NCBI GenBank assembly: GCA_963205235.1
Contig: CAUJIP010000014.1
Coordinates: 1 to 64,000 of the forward strand
Source: Pseudomonadota bacterium
GTDB taxonomy: Bacteria; Pseudomonadota; Alphaproteobacteria; Rhodobacterales; Rhodobacteraceae
Length of the DNA stretch: 64,000 nucleotides
Direction of reading: 5' to 3'
This document shows, piece after piece, positions 1 to 8,101 of this stretch. The notes under the pieces are model-generated. The model worked only from the letters and a program-made list of their open reading frames with translations. It was not told where the DNA came from and ran no database searches. The position numbers and the translations under genes were made by a program. Positions within the stretch are counted from its first letter, which is position 1, and each line of letters starts with the position of its first letter.

Positions 1-1457
1 AAAACGCCGCCCTTCGCCTTGTCCGTGATGAGCTGCTGCAGGGCCTCCTGACTGGTCGCGCCCACATTGAAATCGCCGTCCGTGGCGAGAAGGATGCGAC
101 CGATGCGCCCCTCCCCGGCCATGCTTTCGGCGACCTGATAGGCCTGGGCGAGCCCCTCGGCCCCGGCGGTGGAGCCGCCCGCTTCCAGCCGGCCGAGCGC
201 GCCGAGGATCGCATCGCGGTCGCCGGCCGCGGTGGGCTCCAGCACCAGCCCGGCGGAGCCCGCATAGGTGACGATCGCCACCCGGTCCTCGGGGCGCAAC
301 TGGCCGAGCAGGAGCCGGAAGGACTGCTTCAGGAGCGGCAGCTTGTTCGCATCCTCCATCGACCCCGAGGTGTCGATCAGGAACACAAGGTTCAGGGGCG
401 GACGGGCGGTGATTTCGGGCAAGTCGCCCTGAATGCCGATGGTCACCAGCCGCGTGCCGGGGTTCCACGGCGTGGGCATGACGCTGATCGTCGAGGCAAA
501 GGCCGCGTCGCCTTCGGGGGCGGCATAGGCATAGGGGAAATAGTTCACCATTTCCTCGATCCGCACCGCCGCCGGGTCGGGCAGATAGCCCCCGGTCAGG
601 CTGGAACGGACCACGGCATAAGACGCGGTGTCGACGTCGATCGAGAAGGTGGAGACGGGTTCCTCGGCCGTCACCTTGACCGGGTTCGGGGCGTCGTTGG
701 CGTATTCCTCGGTATTCTCGACCGGGGGCGGCAGCGCATCGGGAAGGGCGCCGGGAAGAGCCTCGACGGTGGGGGAGGGGGCGGGCAGATACGCAAGAGT
801 CCCGTCAGCCTCATCCGCAGCACGTTCGCGCAAAACGCTACCGTCATCGACCATTTCAGCGACAGGAGCATCCACGATCAGGCCGTTCATCCCGGCTTCA
901 CCACCCGACGCGACTTTGGCTTCGGGGGCAGCGGGAGCGATGGCATCGGTTGCGGCAAGGTCAGTCGGGGCCTCGGCCTCGACCACGGGTTCGACAGCCG
1001 CGACCGGTTGTTCGGCCACCACGGTCGGTTCGGGCGCGGGCTCGGCCACCACCTCGGCTTGCGGGGCTTCGGTGGTCGTGGTTGCGGTGGTGGCGGTTGC
1101 TGTGTCCCCGGTCCGCAAGTCCTGCTCGACATTCGGACCTTCGGGCTTTTCGGTTGTAGAGCCGGGATCGGTGATCTTGAGGTTGACCGGCAGGATCACG
1201 GCGATGCCGACCACCAGAGCCGCGACCGAGGTGGTGGCGGCAAGGGCGGGGCGGGAAGTCAGAAACTTGAACATGCGACGAACTCCGTTCAGGGGGGCCG
1301 CTTGAGTGCGGTCCTCACTGGAACGGGCGGGATCGGTTGATCCTTGGAGCCGGTCGAAATTTTCCATCGCAAGCTGGAAGGCGCGTGCCTTTGCGGCTGG
1401 GTCCGATGCGGGCGCAGACTTGAGCGCGGACTTGAGGTCGTCGAAGTCGTCGGTCAT
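1..1457 (-). CDS. VWA-domain membrane protein (YfbK-like), 3' end outside window
   Basis: The visible 485 residues read: a short cytoplasmic N-terminus (about 1-68) beginning MTDDFDDLKSALK, one transmembrane helix (about 71-91), a long Ala/Pro/Glu/Thr-rich linker (about 95-250), a conserved region (EEPVSTFSIDVDTASYAVVR, then EEMVNYFPY) typical of the N-terminal segment of YfbK-type proteins, and a VWA domain with the metal-ion site DTSGSM. Topology places the VWA domain in the periplasm. Its ATG overlaps the stop of the upstream sigma-factor gene (ATGA), so the two are translationally coupled. Inference: the short cytosolic segment plus one helix resembles the layout of a membrane anti-sigma factor, but there is no zinc-binding His/Cys cluster in it. 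The reading frame is open at base 1, so the C-terminus is missing. Confidence 0.88.
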   Translation of the reverse strand, partial: MTDDFDDLKSALKSAPASDPAAKARAFQLAMENFDRLQGSTDPARSSEDRTQAAPLNGVRRMFKFLTSRPALAATTSVAALVVGIAVILPVNLKITDPGSTTEKPEGPNVEQDLRTGDTATATTATTTTEAPQAEVVAEPAPEPTVVAEQPVAAVEPVVEAEAPTDLAATDAIAPAAPEAKVASGGEAGMNGLIVDAPVAEMVDDGSVLRERAADEADGTLAYLPAPSPTVEALPGALPDALPPPVENTEEYANDAPNPVKVTAEEPVSTFSIDVDTASYAVVRSSLTGGYLPDPAAVRIEEMVNYFPYAYAAPEGDAAFASTISVMPTPWNPGTRLVTIGIQGDLPEITARPPLNLVFLIDTSGSMEDANKLPLLKQSFRLLLGQLRPEDRVAIVTYAGSAGLVLEPTAAGDRDAILGALGRLEAGGSTAGAEGLAQAYQVAESMAGEGRIGRILLATDGDFNVGATSQEALQQLITDKAKGGV

Positions 1458-1996
1458 TTCGCGTCCTCTCTTGCCATGGCCCGCAGGCGTTTCTTCACTT
1501 CGCTCATCCGCCAGGCGATGGTGCCTTCGCTGACGCCCAATACCTGACCAGCTTCGGCTTGCGTCATTTCCTCGCCCAGAACCAGCGCAACTGTATCGCG
1601 AAGTTCGGGCGAAAGCCGGGTCATTGCCTGCGCAAGCCAGTCTTCAGCCTCGGCCTGGGTGGCGATTTCATCCTGTCGCGCCAGTTCCCAATCACCCCAG
1701 CCTTGCGAGGCGCGGGATCGCGTTGCCTGACGGCGGCGCAGGTCATGGGCGGCGTTCACCACGACACGGTAAAGCCAGGTGGTAAAGCGCGCCTCGCCCC
1801 GCCAGTTGCGCAGTTTGGCGGGCAGGGCGGCGCAGATGTCCTGGGCCAGATCCTCGGCCTCGGCCTTCACACCGGTCAGCCGCCATGCCAGCCCGTGAAT
1901 GCGGTCGTAGTGCCGACCGACCAAAGTGGCAAAGGCGGCACGATCCCCTTGGGCCGCAGCAGTCGCAAGCATTTCGTCGGGCGTATCCATCAGCAT
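1454..1996 (-). CDS. ECF-type RNA polymerase sigma factor
   Basis: About 180 residues. Region 2 is clear (RIHGLAWRLTG, EDLAQDICAALPAKLRNW, FTTWLYRVVVNAAHDLRRR) and is followed by a region-4 helix-turn-helix (LSPELRDTVALVLGEEMTQA, GVSEGTIAWRMSEVKKRL). This is the two-domain layout of extracytoplasmic-function sigma factors, which direct RNA polymerase to stress or envelope promoters. The gene overlaps the VWA membrane protein by 4 nt, so that protein is the natural candidate for its regulator. The start is uncertain: GTG at 1999, ATG at 1996 and ATG at 1990 are in frame and none has a strong ribosome binding site; ATG 1996 is used here. Confidence 0.9.
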   Translation of the reverse strand: MLMDTPDEMLATAAAQGDRAAFATLVGRHYDRIHGLAWRLTGVKAEAEDLAQDICAALPAKLRNWRGEARFTTWLYRVVVNAAHDLRRRQATRSRASQGWGDWELARQDEIATQAEAEDWLAQAMTRLSPELRDTVALVLGEEMTQAEAGQVLGVSEGTIAWRMSEVKKRLRAMAREDAK

Positions 1997-2135
1997 CACG
2001 ATAAGTCAGACGCGGTGGCCGGGGCAATCCTTGGGCCGGGTCAGGAATTCCTTTTGCGGGCGTGCAAGGTTTCCGTTTTGTCGGACCTTGTCTTGGGCCA
2101 ACCGGTCAGCGCCTAACGGCGAAGGACAAAGGAAA

Positions 2136-2167
2136 ACCCCCGACCCGGCGGTTCCGGATCGGGGGGG
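2136..2167 (-). terminator. Rho-independent terminator after the peptidoglycan-binding gene
   Basis: A 12-bp stem with one mismatch (CCCCCGACCCGG / CCGGATCGGGGG) and a 5-nt loop. Read on the minus strand it is followed by TTTTCC. It sits about 20 nt after the stop codon of the gene at 2186-2662. Confidence 0.7.
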
Positions 2168-2185
2168 GCGCGGTTCAAACCGGGA

Positions 2186-2662
2186 TCAGTAGAGCATGCC
2201 GTCGTAAAGCCCATAGGCTCCGGCGGTGGATTTCAGGCTGCTGGAGGCACCTTCGTCGGCGGCATAGGAAACTACCGCGTTATAGGTGCCACGACCGAAG
2301 GAACCGTCGACCGCGCCATGGTAGTAGCCCCAGGATTTCAGCTTGCGCTGGATCGCCTTGCGTTCGGCTCGGGTATAGCTGTTGAAGGCGCGGGCAGCGG
2401 GGGTTGAACTCAGCGAGGTATAGACCGGGGCCGGGTCAACATAGACGGGGGCCGGGGCTGGGGCGGTATAGACCGGCGCGGGGGCCACGGTCTTTTTCTT
2501 GGTGATCAGGCTGTCGACGATGATCGTGGTGACGACCCCGGCCAGGAAACCCTGTTCCTTGTCGCCCCAGGCATTCGCTTGGGTGGCGGGCAAGGCGGTA
2601 ATCGACAGCGCGGCAACGGCGGCGATCAGGTGGGATTTCGCGGTGATGACAGTGGGCAGCAT
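2186..2662 (-). CDS. secreted peptidoglycan-binding-like protein
   Basis: 158 residues. An N-terminal signal peptide (about 1-31, cleavage after QANA) is followed by a short hydrophobic stretch (GFLAGVVTTIIVDSLI), a Pro/Ala/Val/Tyr-rich linker with repeats of APVY and DPAPVY, and a C-terminal region (about 95-135, RKAIQRKLKSWGYYHGAVDG, FGRGTYNAVVSY). That region matches the PG_binding_1 pattern in which Q-x-L-x2-G-x2-x-G-x-D-G-x-F-G is conserved. It probably acts at the cell wall. It is a single gene with its own terminator downstream; the upstream neighbour is also on the minus strand but more than 160 nt away. Catalytic domains are absent, so it is a binding protein rather than a hydrolase. 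Confidence 0.75.
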   Translation of the reverse strand: MLPTVITAKSHLIAAVAALSITALPATQANAWGDKEQGFLAGVVTTIIVDSLITKKKTVAPAPVYTAPAPAPVYVDPAPVYTSLSSTPAARAFNSYTRAERKAIQRKLKSWGYYHGAVDGSFGRGTYNAVVSYAADEGASSSLKSTAGAYGLYDGMLY

Positions 2663-2826
2663 GTCGTTTCCTTTCGTGGGTTCACCCGGTGCACCTGTCA
2701 GTGCCTTGGGTCTATGCCATTGGTTTTGGGCATTCGGGCCGCGCTAGGCAAAGTCAGCGCCACGATAGGGGAAAACGGGGGGATGATATCGGATAACGCT
2801 TTTTGAATCAGCGTGTTACGTCAGGC

Positions 2827-3942
2827 CTACGCTTGGGCAAGAAAGCGGGACAGCCGTGTCAGCCCCTCTTCCGTCCGGGCCTCCGGGCCGCCGCCGACGC
2901 CCAGGCGGATGTAATCGGGCAGTCCATATGCCGATCCGGGTAACAGGAAGGTGCGCCATGGCGGGGCCAAAAGCGCGCGGGCCAGCGATTCGCCGGTTGT
3001 CCCGGTGACATGGGCAAGGCCGATCAGGCCCGCCTCGGGCCGGTGCCAGGAAAGGCGCGGCTCGGCGGTGATGAACTGGTCCAGCCGGTCAAGTGCGGCT
3101 TGGGCTTCGGTTCGGGCGCAGGACAGGGCGGCGGTCAGGCGGTCGGGGCGCAGGGCGATTTCGGCGATATGCTCGCCAAGTACGTTCATGATTTCAGAGC
3201 TGTTCTCGCGCAGGATCATCGCGTCGAGGATCACGTCCGGGCTTTGGCAGATCATCCAGCCGGTGCGAAGGCCCTGCAACCCAAGCGCCTTGGAGACCGA
3301 GCCGGTGGTGATGCCGAAGGGGGTGAGGCCCGCGATGGAAGGGGGCCGTTGCCCGACCCATTCGAGGCCCGCGTAAACCTCGTCCACCACCAGCCAGATG
3401 CCGTGATGGTCGGCAAGCGCAGCAAGGGCGCGAAGGTCGGGTTCCGGGATCAACCGGCCCGTGGGGTTGTTCGGGTTGGTCAGGAAGATCATCCTCGTGC
3501 GGGGAGTGATCGCCTTGGCCACTGCGTCGGGGTCAAGTGCCCAGCTGGTGCTTTCGTCGCGCGGAACCTCTGTCAGCGTTGCCCCGATGGCCTTGGCCAT
3601 GACCCCGGCCTGCGGCCAGCCGGGGGCTTCGGTCAGGATTTCATCGCCCGCCCTCAGAAGCTGGCGAAAAAGCAGATAGTTCGCCTCTGCCGCGCCTGCG
3701 GTGATCAAGACTGAATCGAGCGGCAGGGCAAGCCGCGCCTGATCCAGCACCCGCTGGCGAAGGGCAGGCAGGCCAAGGAAGCTTGCCCCGTTCCAGTCCA
3801 AGGACAGGTCGGGGTCAAGGTCGGGCAGGAAGTCCTTGAGGCGGGGCGAGCGGGCGAGGGAAAAGCCGATGAAGCATTCGGGCGGTTCGCTTGCGGTGGT
3901 TTCCAGAAGATAGTCGAACAGCTTGTGGATGGTAACTTTCAC
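2827..3942 (-). CDS. PLP-dependent aminotransferase, class I/II
   Basis: 371 residues from GTG 3942, which is preceded by GGAAGGAAGCGGC, a good ribosome binding site. An ATG 30 nt further upstream lies inside a repeat element and has no such site. Fold-type I aminotransferase features are visible: TNPNNPTG (substrate/PLP loop), VVDEVYAGLEW (PLP-ring aspartate and tyrosine), SVSKALGLQGLRTGW (Schiff-base lysine in SVSKALG, then the phosphate-binding arginine). The substrate cannot be told from sequence. The SDR gene upstream on the same strand is separated by a double-hairpin repeat, so co-transcription is uncertain. Confidence 0.85.
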   Translation of the reverse strand: MKVTIHKLFDYLLETTASEPPECFIGFSLARSPRLKDFLPDLDPDLSLDWNGASFLGLPALRQRVLDQARLALPLDSVLITAGAAEANYLLFRQLLRAGDEILTEAPGWPQAGVMAKAIGATLTEVPRDESTSWALDPDAVAKAITPRTRMIFLTNPNNPTGRLIPEPDLRALAALADHHGIWLVVDEVYAGLEWVGQRPPSIAGLTPFGITTGSVSKALGLQGLRTGWMICQSPDVILDAMILRENSSEIMNVLGEHIAEIALRPDRLTAALSCARTEAQAALDRLDQFITAEPRLSWHRPEAGLIGLAHVTGTTGESLARALLAPPWRTFLLPGSAYGLPDYIRLGVGGGPEARTEEGLTRLSRFLAQA

Positions 3943-3963
3943 GCCGCTTCCTTCCAAGATCAA

Positions 3964-4012
3964 GAATTTCAAGGAAAATTCTTGTCAAATTCCTTACTTA
4001 AGGAATTTGGCC
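3964..4012. repeat. bipartite double-hairpin palindrome (copy 1 of 4)
   Basis: Two adjacent hairpins joined by GTC: AAGAATTT / AAATTCTT (3964-3983) and CAAATTCCTTA / TAAGGAATTTG (3986-4009). It starts 1-2 nt after the stop codon of the SDR gene (minus strand). Related copies lie at 7719, 45861 and 48474. Confidence 0.75.
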
Positions 4013-4013
4013 G

Positions 4014-4742
4014 TCACCGCACGTCGCGCCCCTGGTTCAGGATGATCACGTTGCCCGAGGATACATCCCCCGCAGGCGAAATCAGGAATCCGACCCAAGC
4101 GGCAATCTGGTCGGGCTGCATCGCGTGGCCATGCGGCATGGTGCTGATGGCGCGGGCCAGCACATCTTCGGTCAGGACATCGAACAGCGGCGTTTCGGTC
4201 ATCGCGGGGGCGATGGAATTCACCGCGATCTTGTCCTTCGCATAACGGCGGGCGAGGTCCTTGGTCAGCGTGTCCATCGCGGCCTTGGAGGCGCGGTAAT
4301 GCGGCGGGTCGAAAACGTCGAAGTTATAGGCGCCGTTGGACGAGATGTTGACGATCTTCCGCACACCTGGCCGGCCCTGCATCGCCTTGACCGCGCCTTG
4401 GCAGCAGTGAAAGGCGGAATGGAAGTTGATCTCCATCTGCCGGGTCAGTTCCTGCGCCGGGATGTCGGGGAAATCCGACATGAAGCAGGTTCCGGCGTTG
4501 TTGACCAGCGCGTCCACCCCACCGAAACGGGTGGTGAGGCGGTCGAAAAGATCGGCCACCGCTTGCGGGTCGGTCAGGTCGACTGCTTCGGGGATGAACC
4601 CGTCACGGTCGGCTCCCATCATCAGAAGGGTCGGGCCGTCGATATCGACGCCCACGACCTTGAAGCCATCGTCAAGCAGCTGGTCGGTGATTGCCCGGCC
4701 CATCCCGCCTGCGGCCCCGGTGACAACCGCGACGCGGGTCAT
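4014..4742 (-). CDS. SDR family NAD(P)-dependent oxidoreductase
   Basis: 242 residues. Classical short-chain dehydrogenase: N-terminal Rossmann glycine motif TGAAGGMG, ALVNNAGTCF (NNAG), catalytic Ser in VNISSNG and the Y-x3-K pair in HYRASKAAMD, and a C-terminal IILNQGR. The start is ATG 4742 because it lies just after the cupin gene and begins directly with the Rossmann strand MTRVAVVTG. The cupin gene stops 7 nt upstream, so the pair is probably one operon. The substrate is unknown; the setting (aminotransferase, cupin, GST, semialdehyde dehydrogenase) suggests small-molecule catabolism. Confidence 0.88.
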   Translation of the reverse strand: MTRVAVVTGAAGGMGRAITDQLLDDGFKVVGVDIDGPTLLMMGADRDGFIPEAVDLTDPQAVADLFDRLTTRFGGVDALVNNAGTCFMSDFPDIPAQELTRQMEINFHSAFHCCQGAVKAMQGRPGVRKIVNISSNGAYNFDVFDPPHYRASKAAMDTLTKDLARRYAKDKIAVNSIAPAMTETPLFDVLTEDVLARAISTMPHGHAMQPDQIAAWVGFLISPAGDVSSGNVIILNQGRDVR

Positions 4743-4749
4743 CCCCCGC

Positions 4750-5103
4750 TCACCCGACCACGAAGTCGAAATGCTTGCGCACGTCTTCCTCGATCTTCCA
4801 GGTGCCCTTGAAGTCCTTTTCGACCACGAAAGCATCGCCCGCCTGCACGGTGACCGGGGTGCCGCCATCGGGGGTGATCACGATCCGGCCTTTGATCAGC
4901 ACGACATACTCATAGGCGGTATAGGTCGCGTGGTAGCTGCCCTTGGTGCATTCCCAGATGCCGCTGACCATGCTGCCGTCCGTGGCGGTATGCAGGACCC
5001 AGGTCTTCATCGAAGGTTTGCCTTCGGTGACGATCCAGCCGTCCAGATCGCCGGTTGCGGGGGCAATGCCGTCGGTCGACGGAAGTTTGGTGATCGTTTG
5101 CAT
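4750..5103 (-). CDS. cupin domain-containing protein (DUF861/Cupin_3-like)
   Basis: 117 residues. Small single-domain cupin: WECTKGSYHATYTAYEYVVL carries the first cupin motif with the H and E positions, and VTVQAGDAFVVEKDFKGTW the second, closely matching the Cupin_3 family, in which GD-x3-P/V...GTW is typical. It probably binds a small ligand or metal; no reaction can be assigned. It lies 7 nt upstream of the SDR gene on the same strand and about 100 nt downstream of the GST gene, and is likely part of the same transcription unit. Confidence 0.82.
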   Translation of the reverse strand: MQTITKLPSTDGIAPATGDLDGWIVTEGKPSMKTWVLHTATDGSMVSGIWECTKGSYHATYTAYEYVVLIKGRIVITPDGGTPVTVQAGDAFVVEKDFKGTWKIEEDVRKHFDFVVG

Positions 5104-5201
5104 GGGTCTGGCCTTTCGGTTGGGTCAGGCCAGACCTTGCGCGAGCTATCCCCGCTTGTCAAAGCGCTTCCCGACCCCGGAAAGCCCGTTCCCGACCCTG
5201 T

Positions 5202-6047
5202 CTAAAGCCGGTCGAAGTCGGCGGCAGAGTGGCGTTCGGGCAATTGCTCCGAAGCCTCGCCCCAATTGCGGTTGACCATGCGGCCCCGGATCACCGCAGG
5301 CCGCGCGTCGATGCGTTTGGCCCAGGCCATCAGGTTCTTGTAGCTTTCCACATCCAGGAATTCCGCCGCGCCATAGGACCGGCCCAGCACGACCGCGCCA
5401 TACCAGGACCAGATCGCGATATCGGCTAGCGAGTATTCCCCGCCTGCCATCCAGTCCTTGTCGGCAAGGTGGCGGTCCAGCACGTCAAGCTGGCGCTTCA
5501 CTTCCATCGCGAAGCGGTTGATCGCGTATTCGATCTTGACCGGGGCATATTTGTAGAAATGCCCGAAGCCGCCACCCAGATAGGGCGCGCTGCCCATCTG
5601 CCAGAACAGCCAGGACAGCATTTCCGTCCGGGCCGAGGGGTCTTTCGGGATGAAGGCCCCGCCGAATTTTTCGGCCAGATACAGCAGGATCGAAGCGCTT
5701 TCAAACACCCGCTGCGGCGGGGTCTGGGAATGGTCCATCAGCGCGGGGATCTTGGAATTCGGGTTCACCTCGACAAAGCCCGAGCCGAACTGGTCGCCGT
5801 TGCCGATCTCGATCAGCCAGGCGTCATAGTCGGCCGCGTGACCGGCCTGCAGCAGTTCTTCCAAGAGGATCGTGACCTTGATCCCGTTTGGCGTCGCCAG
5901 CGAATGAAGTTGCAGGGGGTGCTGGCCCACGGGCAGGGCCTTGTCATGCGTCGGCCCGGCAATGGGCCGGTTTATGCTGGCGAAGGTGCCGCCCGAGGGC
6001 TTTTCCCATGTCCAGACTTTCGGGGGGGTGTAATCCTCGGCCATCAT
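5202..6047 (-). CDS. yghU: glutathione S-transferase family, YghU-type disulfide-bond reductase
   Basis: 281 residues. N-terminal thioredoxin-like domain preceded by the extension characteristic of the nu-class YghU/YfcG group (TPPKVWTWEKPSGGTFASIN, then RPIAGPTHDK), with PNSKIPALMD (cis-Pro glutathione site) and FESASILLYLAEKFG (glutathione-binding E-S). A C-terminal all-helical GST domain follows (EYSLADIAIWSWYG). Family members reduce disulfides with glutathione and lack a catalytic Cys/Ser. Start ATG 6047, with an AAAGGACGC ribosome site; the adjacent ATG at 6044 would also fit. It is followed by cupin and SDR genes on the same strand. Confidence 0.9.
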   Translation of the reverse strand: MMAEDYTPPKVWTWEKPSGGTFASINRPIAGPTHDKALPVGQHPLQLHSLATPNGIKVTILLEELLQAGHAADYDAWLIEIGNGDQFGSGFVEVNPNSKIPALMDHSQTPPQRVFESASILLYLAEKFGGAFIPKDPSARTEMLSWLFWQMGSAPYLGGGFGHFYKYAPVKIEYAINRFAMEVKRQLDVLDRHLADKDWMAGGEYSLADIAIWSWYGAVVLGRSYGAAEFLDVESYKNLMAWAKRIDARPAVIRGRMVNRNWGEASEQLPERHSAADFDRL

Positions 6048-6111
6048 GCGTCCTTTCAGCGAAACGGGGCGACGCAGCGCCGCCCCGTTCGGTTACTTAA
6101 TGTAACGAAGA

Positions 6112-7590
6112 TCAGACCGAAAGGCAGATGTACTTCAATTCCATGTAATCTTCGATGCCATGGTGGCTGCCTTCGCGGCCAAGGCCGGACTGCTTGACCC
6201 CGCCAAAGGGTGCCACTTCGGTCGAGATGAGCCCGGTATTGACGCCAACCATGCCGTATTCCAGCTGTTCCTGCACACGGGTGATGCGGCCGATGTCGCG
6301 GGCGTAGAAATAGCTGGCCAGACCGAAGATCGTGTCATTGGCGCGGCGGATGACCTCTTCTTCCGTGTCGAACTTGAACAGGGGCGCGACGGGGCCAAAC
6401 GTCTCTTCGGTTGCAACCTTCATGTCGCCGGTGACGCCGGTCAGAACGGTCGGCTCATAGAAGGTGCCGCCAAGCTCATGCCGCTTGCCGCCCGCCATGA
6501 CCATGCCGCCGCCTGCCAGAACGTCGGCGATATGCTCTTCGACCTTCTCGACGGCGTCTGCGTTGATCAGCGGGCCGGTGGTCACGCCCGCCTTCAGACC
6601 ATCGCCGATGGCCAGGTTGCGGACAGCAACCGCCAGCTTTTCGGCAAAGGCGTCATAGACCCCGGCCTGCACATAGATGCGGTTGGCGCAGACGCAGGTC
6701 TGGCCGTTGTTGCGGAACTTGGAAATCATTGCGCCTTCGACGGCCTTGTCCAGATCGGCGTCATCGAACACGATGAAGGGCGCGTTGCCGCCCAGTTCCA
6801 TGCTGCATTTAAGCACCTGATCGGCGGCCTGACGCAGAAGGATGCGGCCAACTTCGGTGGACCCGGTGAAGGTCAGCTTGCGGATGCGCGGGTTTTCGCA
6901 GAATTCCTTGCCGATGTCCGAGGACCGCTTGGAGGTCACGACCGAGAACACACCGGGAGGAACCCCGGCACGTTCGGCCAGAACTGCCAGCGCCAGCGCC
7001 GACAGGGGCGTTTCGGCGGCAGGGCGGGCGACAAAGCCGCAACCGGCGGCCAGCGCCGGGGCGACCTTGCGGGCGATCATGCCGTTGGGGAAGTTCCAGG
7101 GCGTGATGGACGCAGCGACGCCGATGGGCTGCTTGATCACGGTGATCCGCTTGTCGCGCTGATGGCCGGGGATGGTTTCGCCGTAGATGCGCTTGGCCTC
7201 TTCGCCAAACCATTCGATATAGCCCGCGCCATAGGCAATCTCGCCCTTGGCTTCGGCAAGGGGCTTGCCCATTTCGGCGGTCAGGATCGCGCCAAGGTCG
7301 TCCTGGTTCGCCATGCACAGGTCGGCCCATTTCCGCAGGATCGCGGCGCGTTCCTTGCCGGTGCGGGCGGCCCATTCGTGGCGGGCCTTGTCGGCGGCCT
7401 CGATGGCGCGGGCGGCATCGGCGCGGGTCAGGTCGGGCACACGGGCGATGACATCGCCGCGTGCAGGGTTCGTCACGGCAAAGGTCGCGCCATCCGCCGC
7501 GTCCACCCATTGCCCGGCCACATAGGCCTTGGACACCAGAAGCGAGGGGTCTTTCAGAAGCGACGCGAGATCGGTCACGGAATCGAGCAT
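6112..7590 (-). CDS. gabD: NAD(P)-dependent succinate-semialdehyde dehydrogenase
   Basis: 492 residues. Full-length aldehyde dehydrogenase: cofactor-binding PWNFPNGMIARKVAPALAAG, FTGSTEVG, catalytic Glu in MELGGNAPFIVF, catalytic Cys in NNGQTCVCANRIYV, and the C-terminal FGGVKQSGLGREGSHHGIED found in GabD-type enzymes. It oxidises succinate semialdehyde to succinate in GABA and polyamine breakdown. The start is ATG 7590 because GGAGG sits 5 nt before it; an in-frame ATG 12 nt earlier would contain that ribosome site. It stands alone, about 65 nt upstream of yghU, which could be co-transcribed. Substrate assignment rests on family resemblance. Confidence 0.9.
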   Translation of the reverse strand: MLDSVTDLASLLKDPSLLVSKAYVAGQWVDAADGATFAVTNPARGDVIARVPDLTRADAARAIEAADKARHEWAARTGKERAAILRKWADLCMANQDDLGAILTAEMGKPLAEAKGEIAYGAGYIEWFGEEAKRIYGETIPGHQRDKRITVIKQPIGVAASITPWNFPNGMIARKVAPALAAGCGFVARPAAETPLSALALAVLAERAGVPPGVFSVVTSKRSSDIGKEFCENPRIRKLTFTGSTEVGRILLRQAADQVLKCSMELGGNAPFIVFDDADLDKAVEGAMISKFRNNGQTCVCANRIYVQAGVYDAFAEKLAVAVRNLAIGDGLKAGVTTGPLINADAVEKVEEHIADVLAGGGMVMAGGKRHELGGTFYEPTVLTGVTGDMKVATEETFGPVAPLFKFDTEEEVIRRANDTIFGLASYFYARDIGRITRVQEQLEYGMVGVNTGLISTEVAPFGGVKQSGLGREGSHHGIEDYMELKYICLSV

Positions 7591-7718
7591 GGGGGCCTCC
7601 ATTTGCTTTGGGTGACAGGTGCCATGACAGGGCGCTTATGTCCAGTTCCGTGCTCGGCTTCAGGCCAAGGTATGATCAAATCCCCGGCAAGCTGGACCGA
7701 CACGCAAGCCAAGGACAC

Positions 7719-7764
7719 CAAAACTTTTCGAAAATATTTGCAAATTCCTTCGAAGGAATTTGGC
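7719..7764. repeat. bipartite double-hairpin palindrome (copy 2 of 4)
   Basis: First part CAAA-AC-TTTTCGAAAA-TA-TTTG (7719-7740); second part a perfect 22-bp palindrome CAAATTCCTT-CG-AAGGAATTTG (7741-7762), followed by GGC as in copies 1 and 3. It lies directly 3' of the coiled-coil gene (minus strand). Confidence 0.75.
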
Positions 7765-7771
7765 CCCGCCC

Positions 7772-8101
7772 TTAGCCGTTGGCGTCCATCCGTTCGATAT
7801 AGGCGCGCATTTCCTCGGCCTCGTGCCGCGCATCGCGCAGGCCGCCCATCGCGGCCTTCAGCTCGGCTTCGGTCTGGCTGATGTGGTTCATCAGCTCGGC
7901 CTCGCGCTGTTCCAGATAGGCCAGCGCCTGGTCGCGCAGTTCTTCAGCTTCGTGCAAGGATTGGGCCAGACGGTCCATTTCCGCCATGTCACCACCTGCG
8001 ACGCGGGTGAACCGGTGCAAAAGCCAATGGGCGAACCAGCCCATGGCAAAGGCTGCCAGAAGGATGATTGCCGTCGCGATGACGAATTCGGTGCGGTTCA
8101 T
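7772..8101 (-). CDS. small membrane-anchored coiled-coil protein
   Basis: 109 residues, family not recognised. One N-terminal transmembrane helix (about 7-28, VIATAIILLAAFAMGWFAHW) is followed by a long charged heptad-like helix (about 38-105, rich in Glu, Ala, Leu, with EAEELRDQALAYLEQREAEL) that should form a coiled coil in the cytoplasm or periplasm. Its ATG overlaps the stop of the upstream OmpA-domain gene by 4 nt (ATGA), so the two are translated together and may act together at the envelope. A double-hairpin repeat follows its stop. Confidence 0.7.
   Translation of the reverse strand: MNRTEFVIATAIILLAAFAMGWFAHWLLHRFTRVAGGDMAEMDRLAQSLHEAEELRDQALAYLEQREAELMNHISQTEAELKAAMGGLRDARHEAEEMRAYIERMDANG

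Noticed and set aside
3964-4012. The double-hairpin elements as ordinary Rho-independent terminators
   Set aside because: One copy (45861-45911) lies between divergent gene starts and none has a consistent T-run, so termination cannot be their only role.
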